From: an uncultured Collinsella sp.
Lineage (GTDB): Bacteria > Actinomycetota > Coriobacteriia > Coriobacteriales > Coriobacteriaceae
Direction of reading: 5' to 3'
Assembly: GCA_958415625.1 (NCBI GenBank)
Contig: CATYZI010000014.1
Span: 1 to 59,026, forward strand
Length of the DNA: 59,026 nucleotides
Both the position numbers and the translations under genes were made by a program. How positions within the stretch are numbered: the first letter of the stretch is position 1; every line of letters begins with the position of its first letter. The notes beneath the pieces were generated by a model. The model had not been told where the DNA came from and did not search any database. It saw only the letters and a list, made by a program, of their open reading frames with translations. This document shows positions 34,329 through 43,275 of the stretch, piece by piece.

Positions 34329-34437
34329 GGGTACGTGTCCCGGCGGCGAAGGGCCGGCCACGGTTTGCTTTCTCACTCCGGCTGCTTTGCAGAGTCGTTC
34401 GAAAGTAAACCGTGGCCGGCCCTTCGCCTTACGTACC
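34329..34437 (+). repeat. Long inverted repeat (LIR-B)
   Basis: 28-base arms (34345-34372 and 34401-34428) with one G-U-compatible difference, an outer GGTACGT / ACGTACC pair, and a 28-base loop containing CTGCTTTGCAG. It begins right after the DUF47 stop. The inner arm ends and loop resemble LIR-A (20327-20455). Confidence 0.85.
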
Positions 34438-34439
34438 AC

Positions 34440-34607
34440 CATTGGGAACTTTGGCTGATAGTTGTAGCGCGATGGGGGTTTGGCTGAAGGGACCTTTGGT
34501 ACCCGTTCGGACACTTTGGCCCTTGATGAGCGTTTGGCTGATTGCTGCTTTGGGTACTGTTTGGGTTACTTTGGGTTTGTTTGATTTTTAATTGTTGGAG
34601 GGCTTGT
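34440..34607 (+). other. T/G-rich intergenic tract with TTTGGCTGA repeats
   Basis: The plus strand is strongly depleted in C and A. TTTGGCTGA occurs three times (34450, 34479, 34533). TTGGAGGGCTTGT at the end is the ribosome binding region of the nitroreductase. No gene seen. Confidence 0.6.
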
Positions 34608-35138
34608 ATGTCTTATTTGGATCTGGCTCGGTCTCGGTATTCTTGTCGCGAGTTTGAGAATCGTTCTGTTGAGCAAACTGTTGTGGATGCCATTGTTGAG
34701 GCTGGGCGTATTGCTCCTTCTGCTTGTAATAATCATCCAGCCCGTGTGATGGTGCTGGATACGCCTGAGCTGTTGGAGAAGGCTGCTGCTTGTCAGCCTC
34801 GGTTTGCTCGTGATGGGTCCATCTTTGGGGCTCCGCTTGTCTTCCTTATTTGCAGCGTTACCGGCGACGCTTGGGTTCGCCCCTATGACCAGATGAACTC
34901 GAGTGCCATCGACACCTCGATTGTTTGCGATCAGATGATGATGGAGGCCGAGGAGCAAGGTCTGGGAACGTGCTGGGTATGCCATTTTAAGCCCGAGCTA
35001 GCCCGCGAGCAGTTCAACCTGCCCGAGGGCGTCTATCCCTATCACATGCTCGTCTGTGGCTATCCCGCCGACCACATCGCCGATCCCGAGCATCGCGAGG
35101 CCCGCACCATTCCCCTCTCCAACTTCCTCCTCAAGTAG
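34608..35138 (+). CDS. Nitroreductase-family flavoprotein
   Basis: 176-residue FMN-dependent oxidoreductase of the nitroreductase fold. ARSRYSCREFENRSVE and EAGRIAPSACNNHPARVMV form the FMN phosphate/ribityl site; MMMEAEEQGLGTCWVCHF and the C-terminal LVCGYPADH are conserved. The substrate is unknown. GGAGGGCTTGT precedes ATG 34608. Codon use changes inside the gene: up to about codon 80 it is T/G-ending (GCT, CGT, TCT, GAT), afterwards C-ending like the neighbours. It ends in its own terminator. Confidence 0.87.
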   Translation: MSYLDLARSRYSCREFENRSVEQTVVDAIVEAGRIAPSACNNHPARVMVLDTPELLEKAAACQPRFARDGSIFGAPLVFLICSVTGDAWVRPYDQMNSSAIDTSIVCDQMMMEAEEQGLGTCWVCHFKPELAREQFNLPEGVYPYHMLVCGYPADHIADPEHREARTIPLSNFLLK

Positions 35139-35186
35139 ATTTTTGGGACATGCCTTAAAACCTACCCTTGACCGCTCACCCGTTCG

Positions 35187-35226
35187 CCGAGTTCTGCGCC
35201 ACTATGTGCAGGGCTCGGTTTTTTAT
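35187..35226 (+). terminator. Terminator after nitroreductase
   Basis: CCGAG-TT-CTGC / GCAG-GG-CTCGG imperfect stem followed by TTTTTT. Confidence 0.75.
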
Positions 35227-35249
35227 GTTACGCACCCCGGCACAGTCAT

Positions 35250-35279
35250 AAAAAAGGACCCGCAAGCTGCGGGTCCTTT
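35250..35279 (-). terminator. Terminator after divIVA
   Basis: GGACCCGC / GCGGGTCC stem; T run on the minus strand (35250-35255), and a shorter TTT on the plus strand, so possibly bidirectional. Confidence 0.85.
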
Positions 35280-35305
35280 CTAGGCACTAAATTGTAGGCC
35301 GAATG

Positions 35306-35983
35306 CTAGTCCAGGTCGTCGGCGGCAAAGTTGTCGATCGGGGCGAAGGGATCGGCCACGGGGACAACCGGATCGGCGACGGGCAGCGGCTCGGCGGCGG
35401 GAACGGTCACCGCGGGAGAAGCGGCAGAACCGACCGGCGTGGAGGCCATGAGGTCGGCCGGGAAGGAGTTCTGGGCCTCGTCCATAAAGTGCTGGATGAG
35501 CTTGAGGTACTCGGCCTTGAACTCCTCGCGGGAAGCCTTCAGACGGTCGATTTCCTCGAGCTCGGCCTGCTTCTCGGTCAGAGCCTGGCGGATAACCTCG
35601 CGGGCCTTGGCGTCAGCCTCGTTGCGGATACGCTCAGCGTTCTCGTTGGCATCGTTGACGATGGTCTCAGCGGTCTGCTGGGCAGCGATCAGGGCAGCGG
35701 AAATCTGGCGCTCCTGAGCGGAGAAGTCAGGGGCGGGAGCAGCCACAGGGGCGGCAGGAACGGCCTGGGCGGTGGCATCCTGAGCCTGGGCAAGCTGAGC
35801 CTGTGCATCGGCAAGCTGCTGCTCGGTAGCAGTCAGACGACCCTTAAGGTCGACGATCTTAGCGAGCATAGCGTCAACCTCAGAGGACAGCGTCTCCAAG
35901 AAGACGTCGACCTCGGCAGGATCGTAGCCACGCTTGGCCTCAGAGAAAGTCTGAGCCTGGATGTCTGCAGGGGTAATAGCCAT
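35306..35983 (-). CDS. divIVA: DivIVA-domain polar/septal scaffold protein
   Basis: Recruits division or polar-growth proteins to curved membrane. 225 residues: the N-terminal membrane-binding motif ITPADIQAQTFSEAKRGYDPAEVDVFLE (in two parts, about 3-30), a coiled coil (about 32-70), a Pro/Ala linker, a second coiled coil (about 85-165, SAQERQISAALIAAQQTAE...), then a disordered Pro/Val/Asp-rich tail. AAAAAGGAGACTTGTT precedes the start. Last gene of the division block, after yggT, with its own terminator. Confidence 0.92.
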   Translation of the reverse strand: MAITPADIQAQTFSEAKRGYDPAEVDVFLETLSSEVDAMLAKIVDLKGRLTATEQQLADAQAQLAQAQDATAQAVPAAPVAAPAPDFSAQERQISAALIAAQQTAETIVNDANENAERIRNEADAKAREVIRQALTEKQAELEEIDRLKASREEFKAEYLKLIQHFMDEAQNSFPADLMASTPVGSAASPAVTVPAAEPLPVADPVVPVADPFAPIDNFAADDLD

Positions 35984-36044
35984 AACAAGTCTCCTTTTTC
36001 ATCGCCTCGGCGCTACACGCCCGACGTAAGTTACAAAGTCAGTT

Positions 36045-36326
36045 CTATACGAGTATACCTATAAGAAGCTGCAGAACCAGCCTCTGCACCAACTGCAACG
36101 CAATAATCGCAACGACCGGCGAAAAATCGATACCGCCCATCGGCGGAATGAAACGACGGAACAGGTTGAGCCACGGACCGCACACGCTATCGAGCACCGC
36201 AGCAATATCCTGAAGTAAACCACCCTGCTTCATGGGAATCCACGTCATAAAGCAGTAGACGACAATGAGCGTGGAATAGAAGTTGAACAGCGTGTTGACC
36301 AGCTGGACGATAGTGTAGATGTTGAT
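36045..36326 (-). CDS. yggT: YggT-family membrane protein with apparent ATC start
   Basis: Two-helix membrane protein common downstream of sepF and thought to assist division or cofactor/ion homeostasis. An ATG at 36248 would give only 67 residues and remove the first helix. The coding potential continues upstream as NIYTIVQLVNTLFNFYSTL, the expected first helix, but no ATG, GTG or TTG lies in frame before the sepF TAA. GAGGAG (36333-36338) is six bases before ATC (36324-36326), giving 93 residues, normal for the family. ATT (36330-36332) is an alternative. WIPMKQGG and NLFRRFIPPMGGIDFSP are family motifs. Confidence 0.82.
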   Translation of the reverse strand: MNIYTIVQLVNTLFNFYSTLIVVYCFMTWIPMKQGGLLQDIAAVLDSVCGPWLNLFRRFIPPMGGIDFSPVVAIIALQLVQRLVLQLLIGILV

Positions 36327-36347
36327 GGGAATCTCCTCGTCTTGTCT

Positions 36348-37070
36348 TTACTTAAGGTAGCCGTCGGCACGAAGCTTCTTGAGATCGGAATCTTTGACCT
36401 CGCAACCGGCGGGCAGCACCATGAACACGCGGTCGCCTACCTCCTTGACCGTGGCGCCCAGACCGCAGGCAAAGCCGTAAGAGAAGTCCAAGACGCGCTT
36501 GGCAACTTCGGTGCGTACGCCCACAAAAATCAGTGCGACAGGCTGCTTGGTGCGAACGCGGCGCACCACGGTCTCCACGTCGTCATAGCTCTCGGGGCGC
36601 AGGACATAGGCCGGCAGTTGCGGCGTGGCGTTGATGATATTGCTCGCATAGGCCGAGGCATCGCTCGGTGCAGGCGCGGGTGCAGCGGCGGCACGGGCGC
36701 GGGTGTTCTCGGCGTAGCTCGACGGCGTGTCATAGGCACCAGGACGATAACCGCTCGCAACACTGTCCTGCGAGCGCGAAGGCGGGTTATACGTCGTGGC
36801 ATGGCGGGAGTCATCGCCGACCAGCTGACCGGAGCGCGTATACACGGCAACCGACTCAGCTTCACCACGGCGCGTCTGACCAAGCAGGCCGTTGCTCGGC
36901 TCGTCTTGGGTGTAGAAGCCCTCGCCCGAAGCACCGCTGTAGCCGTTGCCCTGATAACCATCGTCATAGCCGTCATCGTAGCCGTAGTCGTCGTCCTGGC
37001 CATAACCCTGGTCGTAACCCTGCTGGCCGCCCAGGTGCATCTTATTTTTAATCTCGTCAAGGAAGCCCAT
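36348..37070 (-). CDS. sepF: Cell division protein SepF
   Basis: FtsZ membrane anchor and alignment factor, essential where ftsA is absent. 240 residues: the N-terminal amphipathic membrane helix MGFLDEIKNKM; a Tyr/Gly/Asp-rich disordered linker (about 15-60, rich in GYDDGY repeats); further linker to about 140; and the C-terminal SepF (DUF552) domain (about 150-235, YVLRPESYDDVETVV, KRVLDFSYGFACGLG, VFMVLPAG). GAGAGGACACAACC precedes ATG 37070. 60 bases after yggS, 21 before yggT, same strand. Confidence 0.93.
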   Translation of the reverse strand: MGFLDEIKNKMHLGGQQGYDQGYGQDDDYGYDDGYDDGYQGNGYSGASGEGFYTQDEPSNGLLGQTRRGEAESVAVYTRSGQLVGDDSRHATTYNPPSRSQDSVASGYRPGAYDTPSSYAENTRARAAAAPAPAPSDASAYASNIINATPQLPAYVLRPESYDDVETVVRRVRTKQPVALIFVGVRTEVAKRVLDFSYGFACGLGATVKEVGDRVFMVLPAGCEVKDSDLKKLRADGYLK

Positions 37071-37130
37071 GGTTGTGTCCTCTCGCGGTTTAGTGCAGGC
37101 GCCCCGATAATCAGTGCGCACTTCAGAGCC

Positions 37131-37868
37131 TTATTTTACTGCAAACTCCGGGCTAAATACTACCCTGCCCAGGCGAACGAGCGTAGAGCCCTCCTCAAGG
37201 GCAGGCTCAAAGTCCTCGCTCATGCCGCAGGAAAGCTCAGGCAAGTTCAAATCGGGATGCGCCGCCTCCAGCTCATCCCTCAGCTCACGAAGCCCCGCAA
37301 AGGTGCGGCGTGCCACATCCTTATTCCCCCGGGGCGCCATAGTCATAAGCCCCTGTACGCAAATTCCCTCAAGTTCCGCAAGCTCACCCGCGGCGGCGCG
37401 AATCTCATCGGGCGAAAAGCCTCCCTTCGACTCCTCACCACTCACATTGACCTCGATGAGCACACGCTGGGGACCGGCGAGCTCGCCTGCCTCAATCTTG
37501 CGGACAGCACGGCTCGAGATCGCCTGTGCCAGATGCAGCGAACCCACCGAGTGAATCAGCTCGGCTGAGCCCAGCACCGCATTGATCTTATTGGTCTGCA
37601 GGTTGCCGATCATATCGAAGCGCACCTCGGGCAGCTCCGGATGCTCCGCCAGACCCGTGAGCTTGCGAACCAGCTCCTGCGGGCGGTTCTCGGCAAAATG
37701 GCGATACCCCGCCTGGATGGCGGCAACGGTCTCATCGACACCAACGGTCTTGGACACGGCAATGAGGCGCGCGGCGTCGTGGGGGCGGCCCGCGCGATCG
37801 AGCGCCGCATAAAAACGTTCCAGAATCTGCTCGCGGCGAGCGCGCATCAAGTCCAAATAGTTATCCAT
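37131..37868 (-). CDS. yggS: YggS-family PLP homeostasis protein
   Basis: 245-residue TIM-barrel PLP carrier. The PLP lysine is in LIAVSKTVGVDE, followed by FAENRPQEL, then MIGNLQTNKIN, where the commonest family sequence has His in place of this Asn. NVSGEESKGGF, LMTMAPRG and LSCGMSEDFEPAL complete the barrel, with GSTLVRLGRVVF at the end. CGGAGGCGATTAGCA precedes ATG 37868. Its place before sepF is the conserved one in Gram-positive division clusters, although here phoU precedes it instead of pgeF. Confidence 0.92.
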   Translation of the reverse strand: MDNYLDLMRARREQILERFYAALDRAGRPHDAARLIAVSKTVGVDETVAAIQAGYRHFAENRPQELVRKLTGLAEHPELPEVRFDMIGNLQTNKINAVLGSAELIHSVGSLHLAQAISSRAVRKIEAGELAGPQRVLIEVNVSGEESKGGFSPDEIRAAAGELAELEGICVQGLMTMAPRGNKDVARRTFAGLRELRDELEAAHPDLNLPELSCGMSEDFEPALEEGSTLVRLGRVVFSPEFAVK

Positions 37869-37911
37869 TGCTAATCGCCTCCGCTGACAGCCAAACAAGT
37901 AGTCCCATGCT

Positions 37912-37950
37912 AACGCAAGAGCGCGGTCCCGCATGTGCAAGGCCGCGCTC
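37912..37950 (-). terminator. Hairpin after phoU
   Basis: GAGCGCGG / CCGCGCTC perfect 8-base stem (37919-37950), followed by TTGCGTT on the minus strand. A weak terminator; it could partly separate phoU from yggS. Confidence 0.42.
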
Positions 37951-37987
37951 ACTTAGGTATTTACAATCTTTCGACGAACGGGGTCAC

Positions 37988-38845
37988 TTACTCCTCGTCG
38001 TCCTCGCCATCGTCCTCGTCCTCAAGATGATCGAGCAGGTAGCGAAGACCCTCGCTGACCTCGTGGGCGGGCACCTTGGCAACGTAACGCGTGTCGACGG
38101 CGGGCCTCATGATAACACCCTCGCCCGAAGGCACGCGCATGCTCTCGAGCTCATCCTCGTCCACACGGGCGATATCGCCGGCGTTCATACGCTGACCAGT
38201 CAACAGGAAGGTCAGACGGCAAGCGGCATCGATGGAAATGGAAGCGATGCGATCGAGGTAGCGCGAAACCATGATGGCGCGGCGCAGGTCGTCATAGTTG
38301 CTGTCGTCGTCCATAAAGTCGCCCGTATCCATACGGTTAAAGGTGCGGAAGAACTTCTCGTAGGCGGCGTGCACCGGCTCGTCCTCGACGGCCAGGTTGC
38401 AAATGATGGACATGTCGTTGGTGACGAGCGCAGAAAGCGACGAGCCTAGCACCTGGTAGACGGCCTCAGCCTCGGCCTCAACCGTGCCGACAAGCTCCTT
38501 GGGCAGCGAGATGTCGGCCTTGATCATATGACGCGTGGCACGGCAGATCTGACGGACCTTATCGGTCATGCGCTGCAGGTTAAAGTCGACGTAGATGATC
38601 GTCTGAAGCAGGCGGAAGTCGGAGGCGACCGGTGACTGCGTGGCGATCAGGTTGTAGCAGACGGCCTCCAGGTTGGCGCAGCGCGCGTCAATCGAAAGCG
38701 TGCGCTTCTTGGTCTTGGTGGCGAGCTTGCGGTCGTCGGTCACATAGGCCTTCACGGCATCGTGGAGGGCCAGATCGACGGCCTCATAGATGCTCAGCAT
38801 CTCGTGACGGGCCTCGACGAGCTGACGGGAAAACAGTTTGCGCAT
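37988..38845 (-). CDS. phoU: Phosphate transport regulator PhoU
   Basis: Links the Pst transporter to phosphate-dependent gene control. 285 residues, longer than the usual 215-240. Two PhoU three-helix repeats are visible: one spans RHEMLSIYEAVDLALHDAV and LEAVCYNLIATQSPVASDFR (about 13-80), the second follows from about 115. The extra length is a C-terminal segment ending in a highly acidic tail (LEDEDDGEDDEE). GGAGTGAACC precedes ATG 38845. Last gene of pstSCAB-phoU, 92 bases after pstB. Confidence 0.92.
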   Translation of the reverse strand: MRKLFSRQLVEARHEMLSIYEAVDLALHDAVKAYVTDDRKLATKTKKRTLSIDARCANLEAVCYNLIATQSPVASDFRLLQTIIYVDFNLQRMTDKVRQICRATRHMIKADISLPKELVGTVEAEAEAVYQVLGSSLSALVTNDMSIICNLAVEDEPVHAAYEKFFRTFNRMDTGDFMDDDSNYDDLRRAIMVSRYLDRIASISIDAACRLTFLLTGQRMNAGDIARVDEDELESMRVPSGEGVIMRPAVDTRYVAKVPAHEVSEGLRYLLDHLEDEDDGEDDEE

Positions 38846-38937
38846 GGTTCACTCCAATCAGTTGGGTGCGGTCATGCCGCCCGCACAGTGAATACGCACC
38901 GGACTAGGTCCGATCGGCTTGGGACTAGTCGCACCGA

Positions 38938-39741
<804 letters not shown>

Positions 39742-39753
39742 GGGACTCCTTAA

Positions 39754-40659
39754 CTAGCGACGCTTGCGCGACAGGAAGCGCGCAAACAGGTTGAAGGCCA
39801 GAATGATCACCATCAGCAAGAGCGCGGTGCCGTAGGCTGCGTTCATGTTGATGCCGTCGTTGGCAAGCAGGTACAGGTGAACCGTCATGGGGCGGCCGGA
39901 ATCGAGCGGCGAAATAGGCAGATTGATGGCTTGGCCCATGGTGTAGAGCACCACCGCGGTCTCGCCAATGGCGCGGCCGATGGCGAGGACGATGCCCGTG
40001 GCAATACGGCCAAAGGCAGAAGGAAGCACAATCTTGGAGACAACCTGCCACTTGGTGGCGCCCAGGCCGTACGCGCCCCAACGGATATAGCGCGGGACGG
40101 CGCGAATGGCCTCTTCGGTGGTGCGCATGACAATGGGAAGCATCAAGAGCGCGAGCGCCAGAGCGGCCGAGACCATCGAAAGGCCCAGGCCCATGGCCTC
40201 GACAAACAAGGCGTAGCCAAACAGGCCCATAACGATGGAGGGCACCGAGGCCAAAGCGTCAGCAGCGTAGCGAATGAGCTCGACGACCTTGCCCTGCTTG
40301 GCGTACTCGGCCAGATAGACGGCTGCCAGCACAGCAATCGGCGTGCAGATAAGCATGGCGAGCGCCGTCACATAGACGGTCGAGACGATCGTGGGCCAAA
40401 TTCCGCCCTCGGCGTTGACGCCCTGGGGCCAACCGAAGATAAAGTCGAGCGAGATATGCGGCAGGCCGTTAATGACCACATAGGCAATGATAGCGACAAG
40501 CACCAGCGTGGTGATGTATGCCGCGGCACGGAACACGCCAAGCATGATCTTGTTGGACAGGTCCTTGTTGATGCGGCCCTTCTTGCCATGGGAAAGGGCA
40601 CGCTTGATGCGCTCGCGCGACGAGGTCGTATCGACCGTCGTGTCAACGGAATCGGACAT
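39754..40659 (-). CDS. pstA: Phosphate ABC transporter permease PstA
   Basis: Membrane half of the Pst importer, 301 residues, about six helices. A cytoplasmic N-terminus of about 35 residues precedes AAYITTLVLVAIIAYVVING; the coupling EAA-like loop is AIRAVPRYIRWGAYGLGATKWQVVSKIVLP. The start overlaps the pstC stop region (3-base gap) and uses GGGGG inside the pstC end. Confidence 0.95.
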   Translation of the reverse strand: MSDSVDTTVDTTSSRERIKRALSHGKKGRINKDLSNKIMLGVFRAAAYITTLVLVAIIAYVVINGLPHISLDFIFGWPQGVNAEGGIWPTIVSTVYVTALAMLICTPIAVLAAVYLAEYAKQGKVVELIRYAADALASVPSIVMGLFGYALFVEAMGLGLSMVSAALALALLMLPIVMRTTEEAIRAVPRYIRWGAYGLGATKWQVVSKIVLPSAFGRIATGIVLAIGRAIGETAVVLYTMGQAINLPISPLDSGRPMTVHLYLLANDGINMNAAYGTALLLMVIILAFNLFARFLSRKRR

Positions 40660-40662
40660 AGC

Positions 40663-41589
40663 CTACCCCCTCTTCTTCTTGGAAATCAGACGGACGACGC
40701 CCACCAGCGTGGCGGAGATGATAAACAGGACCACGCCCATGCCGAACAGCGCCGAGCGGTGCAGACCCGAGGAATAGCTCATGTCGAGCGCGATCTGGCT
40801 CGTGAGCGTCGAGATGGGGCTCGCAATGCTGTCGGGAATAACCGGGGCGTTACCCACGACCATGAGCACGGCCATGGTCTCGCCGATGGCACGGCCCATA
40901 CCCAGCACGATGGCATCCACGATACCCAGCTTGGCGGCAGGTAGCACGACCTTATAGATGGTCTGCCACTTAGTAGCACCCATGGCATACGATGCCTCGC
41001 GAATACCCATGGGAATGGAATTGAGGGCATCGATGGTGAGCGTGGTGATGGTAGGGACGATCATGATGGCAAGCACGAACCACGCCGTCAGCGCACCAAA
41101 ACCAAGACCACCGGTCAGTTGCGCGATAAACGGACGGATGATGATCATGCCAAAGAAGCCATAGATGATAGAAGGGATGCCGGCCAACAGGTCAACGGCA
41201 GGGCTGATGAGCTTGCGCACGCGCTTGCTGGCGATCTCGACCAGATACACGGCCGTGCCCACGCCTAGGGGCACACCCATGGCGAGCGCACCGACGGTCA
41301 CCAGACCCGAGCCGGCAAGCAGCGACACGATGCCGTAGTGGCCCTCAGAGGGCGCCCACGTAAAGCTAAAGAAGTCCGCCAGACCGATGTCGGTAAAGAC
41401 GGGCAGCGCCGAGTACGTGGTAAAGACAAAAATCAGGATGACGGTAACAACCGCCAAGAACGCGCAGGCAAAGAAAATCCACTGCAGCGCCTTCTCCTTG
41501 ATATAGGTGCTGCGCGATACGAGCGCCAGCTCGCGCTTCTTGGGCGCCTGAGCATTCTGCTCAGTCTGGGAGTTTTCCTGTGCTTCCAT
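40663..41589 (-). CDS. pstC: Phosphate ABC transporter permease PstC
   Basis: Second membrane subunit of Pst, 308 residues. The first helix is IFFACAFLAVVTVILIFVF; AYLVEIA-type family features appear as GTAVYLVEIASKRVR, and the coupling loop is MGIREASYAMGATKWQTIYKVVLP. The start ATG 41589 is one base after the pstS TAG, and GGGGAG inside the pstS end serves as its ribosome binding site, so translation is probably coupled. Confidence 0.95.
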   Translation of the reverse strand: MEAQENSQTEQNAQAPKKRELALVSRSTYIKEKALQWIFFACAFLAVVTVILIFVFTTYSALPVFTDIGLADFFSFTWAPSEGHYGIVSLLAGSGLVTVGALAMGVPLGVGTAVYLVEIASKRVRKLISPAVDLLAGIPSIIYGFFGMIIIRPFIAQLTGGLGFGALTAWFVLAIMIVPTITTLTIDALNSIPMGIREASYAMGATKWQTIYKVVLPAAKLGIVDAIVLGMGRAIGETMAVLMVVGNAPVIPDSIASPISTLTSQIALDMSYSSGLHRSALFGMGVVLFIISATLVGVVRLISKKKRG

Positions 41590-41590
41590 G

Positions 41591-42427
41591 CTACTCACTC
41601 CCCTTCTCGTCGTTGGTGACGGGAATAAAGCCCGCCTCGCGAATCTGCTTGTCCATCTTTTCGGACGTCACGTAGTCGATGTAATCCTGCGCCTGCTGCG
41701 AAGGCGCACCCTTCACAAAGAAGTAAAGGTCGCGCGAGATGGGATAGCCGCCACTCGCAACCGTCTTCTCGGACGCCTCAACATGATTGACCGAGACGGC
41801 CTTGACCGAGGTCTTGGCGTTGAGGCTATCGACGAAGCCCAGCGAAATGTAGCCGATAGCCCCGCGCGAACGAGATACCACGTCGCGCACCTGGCCCGTG
41901 CCCGAAAGAACGGCGGAGCGGCGATCGAACGGGGTGCCGTCCATCACGATGGTGCGGAAGGCTTCACGCGTGCCAGACGCCTCATCTCGGTTGATAACCT
42001 GAATCCTCAGGTCCTCGCCACCGACTTCTTTCCAGTTGGTGATCTTGCCGGCATAGATATCGCGGAGCTGCTCGGTCGAGAGGTTATCGACGGGGTTGTC
42101 TTCGTTCACGATGACCGCGATACCGTCGTGGGCAATGACGATGGGAGTCAGGCCCAGATCCTGCTCGTCGGCATTGAGTCCACGGGAGGAGCTGGCGATA
42201 TCGGCCGTGCCAGCGCTGACGGCTTCGATGCCAGCGGAAGAGCCCAAACCGGAAACGAGCACGTCGATGCCGGTCTCCTCCTTAAAGCCCTCTGCCGCAA
42301 TTTCGGCGATAGGAAGGCAGGTCGTGGAGCCGGCCACGGTAATGGAAGAGGTAGAAGATCCCGAAGAACAGGCGCACAGCGTAAGCGTAAGCACAGCGGC
42401 GCTCAGGACCGATACGATCTTTCTCAT
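41591..42427 (-). CDS. pstS: Phosphate-binding lipoprotein PstS
   Basis: Extracytoplasmic phosphate receptor. 278 residues; a signal peptide with lipobox LCAC (lipidated Cys near 20), then ITVAGSTTCLPIAE, the first phosphate-binding loop, and INRDEASGTREAF, the second (Arg/Ser/Gly). ISRDLYFFVKG near the end is typical. Its ATG overlaps the TGA of pgeF (ATGA, 42424-42427), tying phosphate-receptor translation to the upstream gene. Confidence 0.95.
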   Translation of the reverse strand: MRKIVSVLSAAVLTLTLCACSSGSSTSSITVAGSTTCLPIAEIAAEGFKEETGIDVLVSGLGSSAGIEAVSAGTADIASSSRGLNADEQDLGLTPIVIAHDGIAVIVNEDNPVDNLSTEQLRDIYAGKITNWKEVGGEDLRIQVINRDEASGTREAFRTIVMDGTPFDRRSAVLSGTGQVRDVVSRSRGAIGYISLGFVDSLNAKTSVKAVSVNHVEASEKTVASGGYPISRDLYFFVKGAPSQQAQDYIDYVTSEKMDKQIREAGFIPVTNDEKGSE

Positions 42428-43224
42428 AGCATCACGCCGATCGCAGCATGGCGCCCACAGGTGCCGTCCTCGTTACGGTAGGAATAAAAGCGGTCGTTCT
42501 GACGCACAGTCGAAAGCTGGGTATCCACGATATTATCCGCGTCCACACCGGCATCTACCAGCGCCTCACAAATGGCAGCGGAAAGATCGAGCATGCGAGA
42601 GGCACTCGCATCGATGCAAGAGAACTCGACGGCAAAGCGATCCATGAGTTCCTGGGATACCTCATATTCGTCAGCCAAGATATGGGGGCCGATATAGGCG
42701 GAAACGTCGCTCGCATCGCAGCCGGCAGCATCGCAAAGCGCCTGGCACGCCTTGGCAGAAATACGTGCAATCGTGCCCTTCCAACCGGAGTGCACCACGG
42801 CAAATCCGCCAGGGGCCACCAGCACCACGGGAACGCAGTCGGCAAAGCAGAGCAGCACGGGCACGTCATGGGCCGTACAGACGATGGCATCGCAGCCCTC
42901 GGCAATCTGCTCGCGAACAGCCTCAAGATCGTCGGCGCCGTTCGAAGTCACCGTAACGATATGGTCACCATGTACCTGATTGGGCACGAGCAGATTATGC
43001 TCGCACTCAGTGGCGCCCATAGCTTCGAGCGCTCGACGACGATTTTCTTGAACAGCAAAGGGGTCATCGCCTACATGCGAGCCCAGGTTGAGCGAGGAGT
43101 ACGCATCTTCAGAAACGCCACCGGTGCGCTCGGTAAAGGCAAAGCGGACATCGGATGTCGCGCCCTCCACCAACGTAACTCCATCATGGTCGACACGCGA
43201 AACGTTGTCCGCACGTGCTGCCAT
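42424..43224 (-). CDS. pgeF: Purine nucleosidase/peptidoglycan editing factor, laccase-domain YfiH/PgeF family
   Basis: 266-residue YlmD/YfiH fold. The metal triad is visible: His in VPNQVHGD, Cys in CFADCVPVVL and His in AVVHSGWKGT. Family members act on adenosine/purine nucleosides and in E. coli prevent wrong residues entering peptidoglycan. AGGAGGCTTTAGT precedes ATG 43224; a few more in-frame codons upstream lack a ribosome binding site. A TATAAA (43276-43281) about 50 bases upstream could be a -10 box. In relatives the next gene is usually yggS, but here it is pstS. Confidence 0.9.
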   Translation of the reverse strand: MAARADNVSRVDHDGVTLVEGATSDVRFAFTERTGGVSEDAYSSLNLGSHVGDDPFAVQENRRRALEAMGATECEHNLLVPNQVHGDHIVTVTSNGADDLEAVREQIAEGCDAIVCTAHDVPVLLCFADCVPVVLVAPGGFAVVHSGWKGTIARISAKACQALCDAAGCDASDVSAYIGPHILADEYEVSQELMDRFAVEFSCIDASASRMLDLSAAICEALVDAGVDADNIVDTQLSTVRQNDRFYSYRNEDGTCGRHAAIGVML

Positions 43225-43275
43225 ACTAAAGCCTCCTAATAACACAAGTACCGCGGCGTCGCCGCGCAGTCCGCG

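Noticed and set aside
36045..36248. 67-codon ATG-initiated yggT
   Set aside because: It would delete the first of the two membrane helices, which is clearly encoded upstream in the same frame with a good ribosome site.
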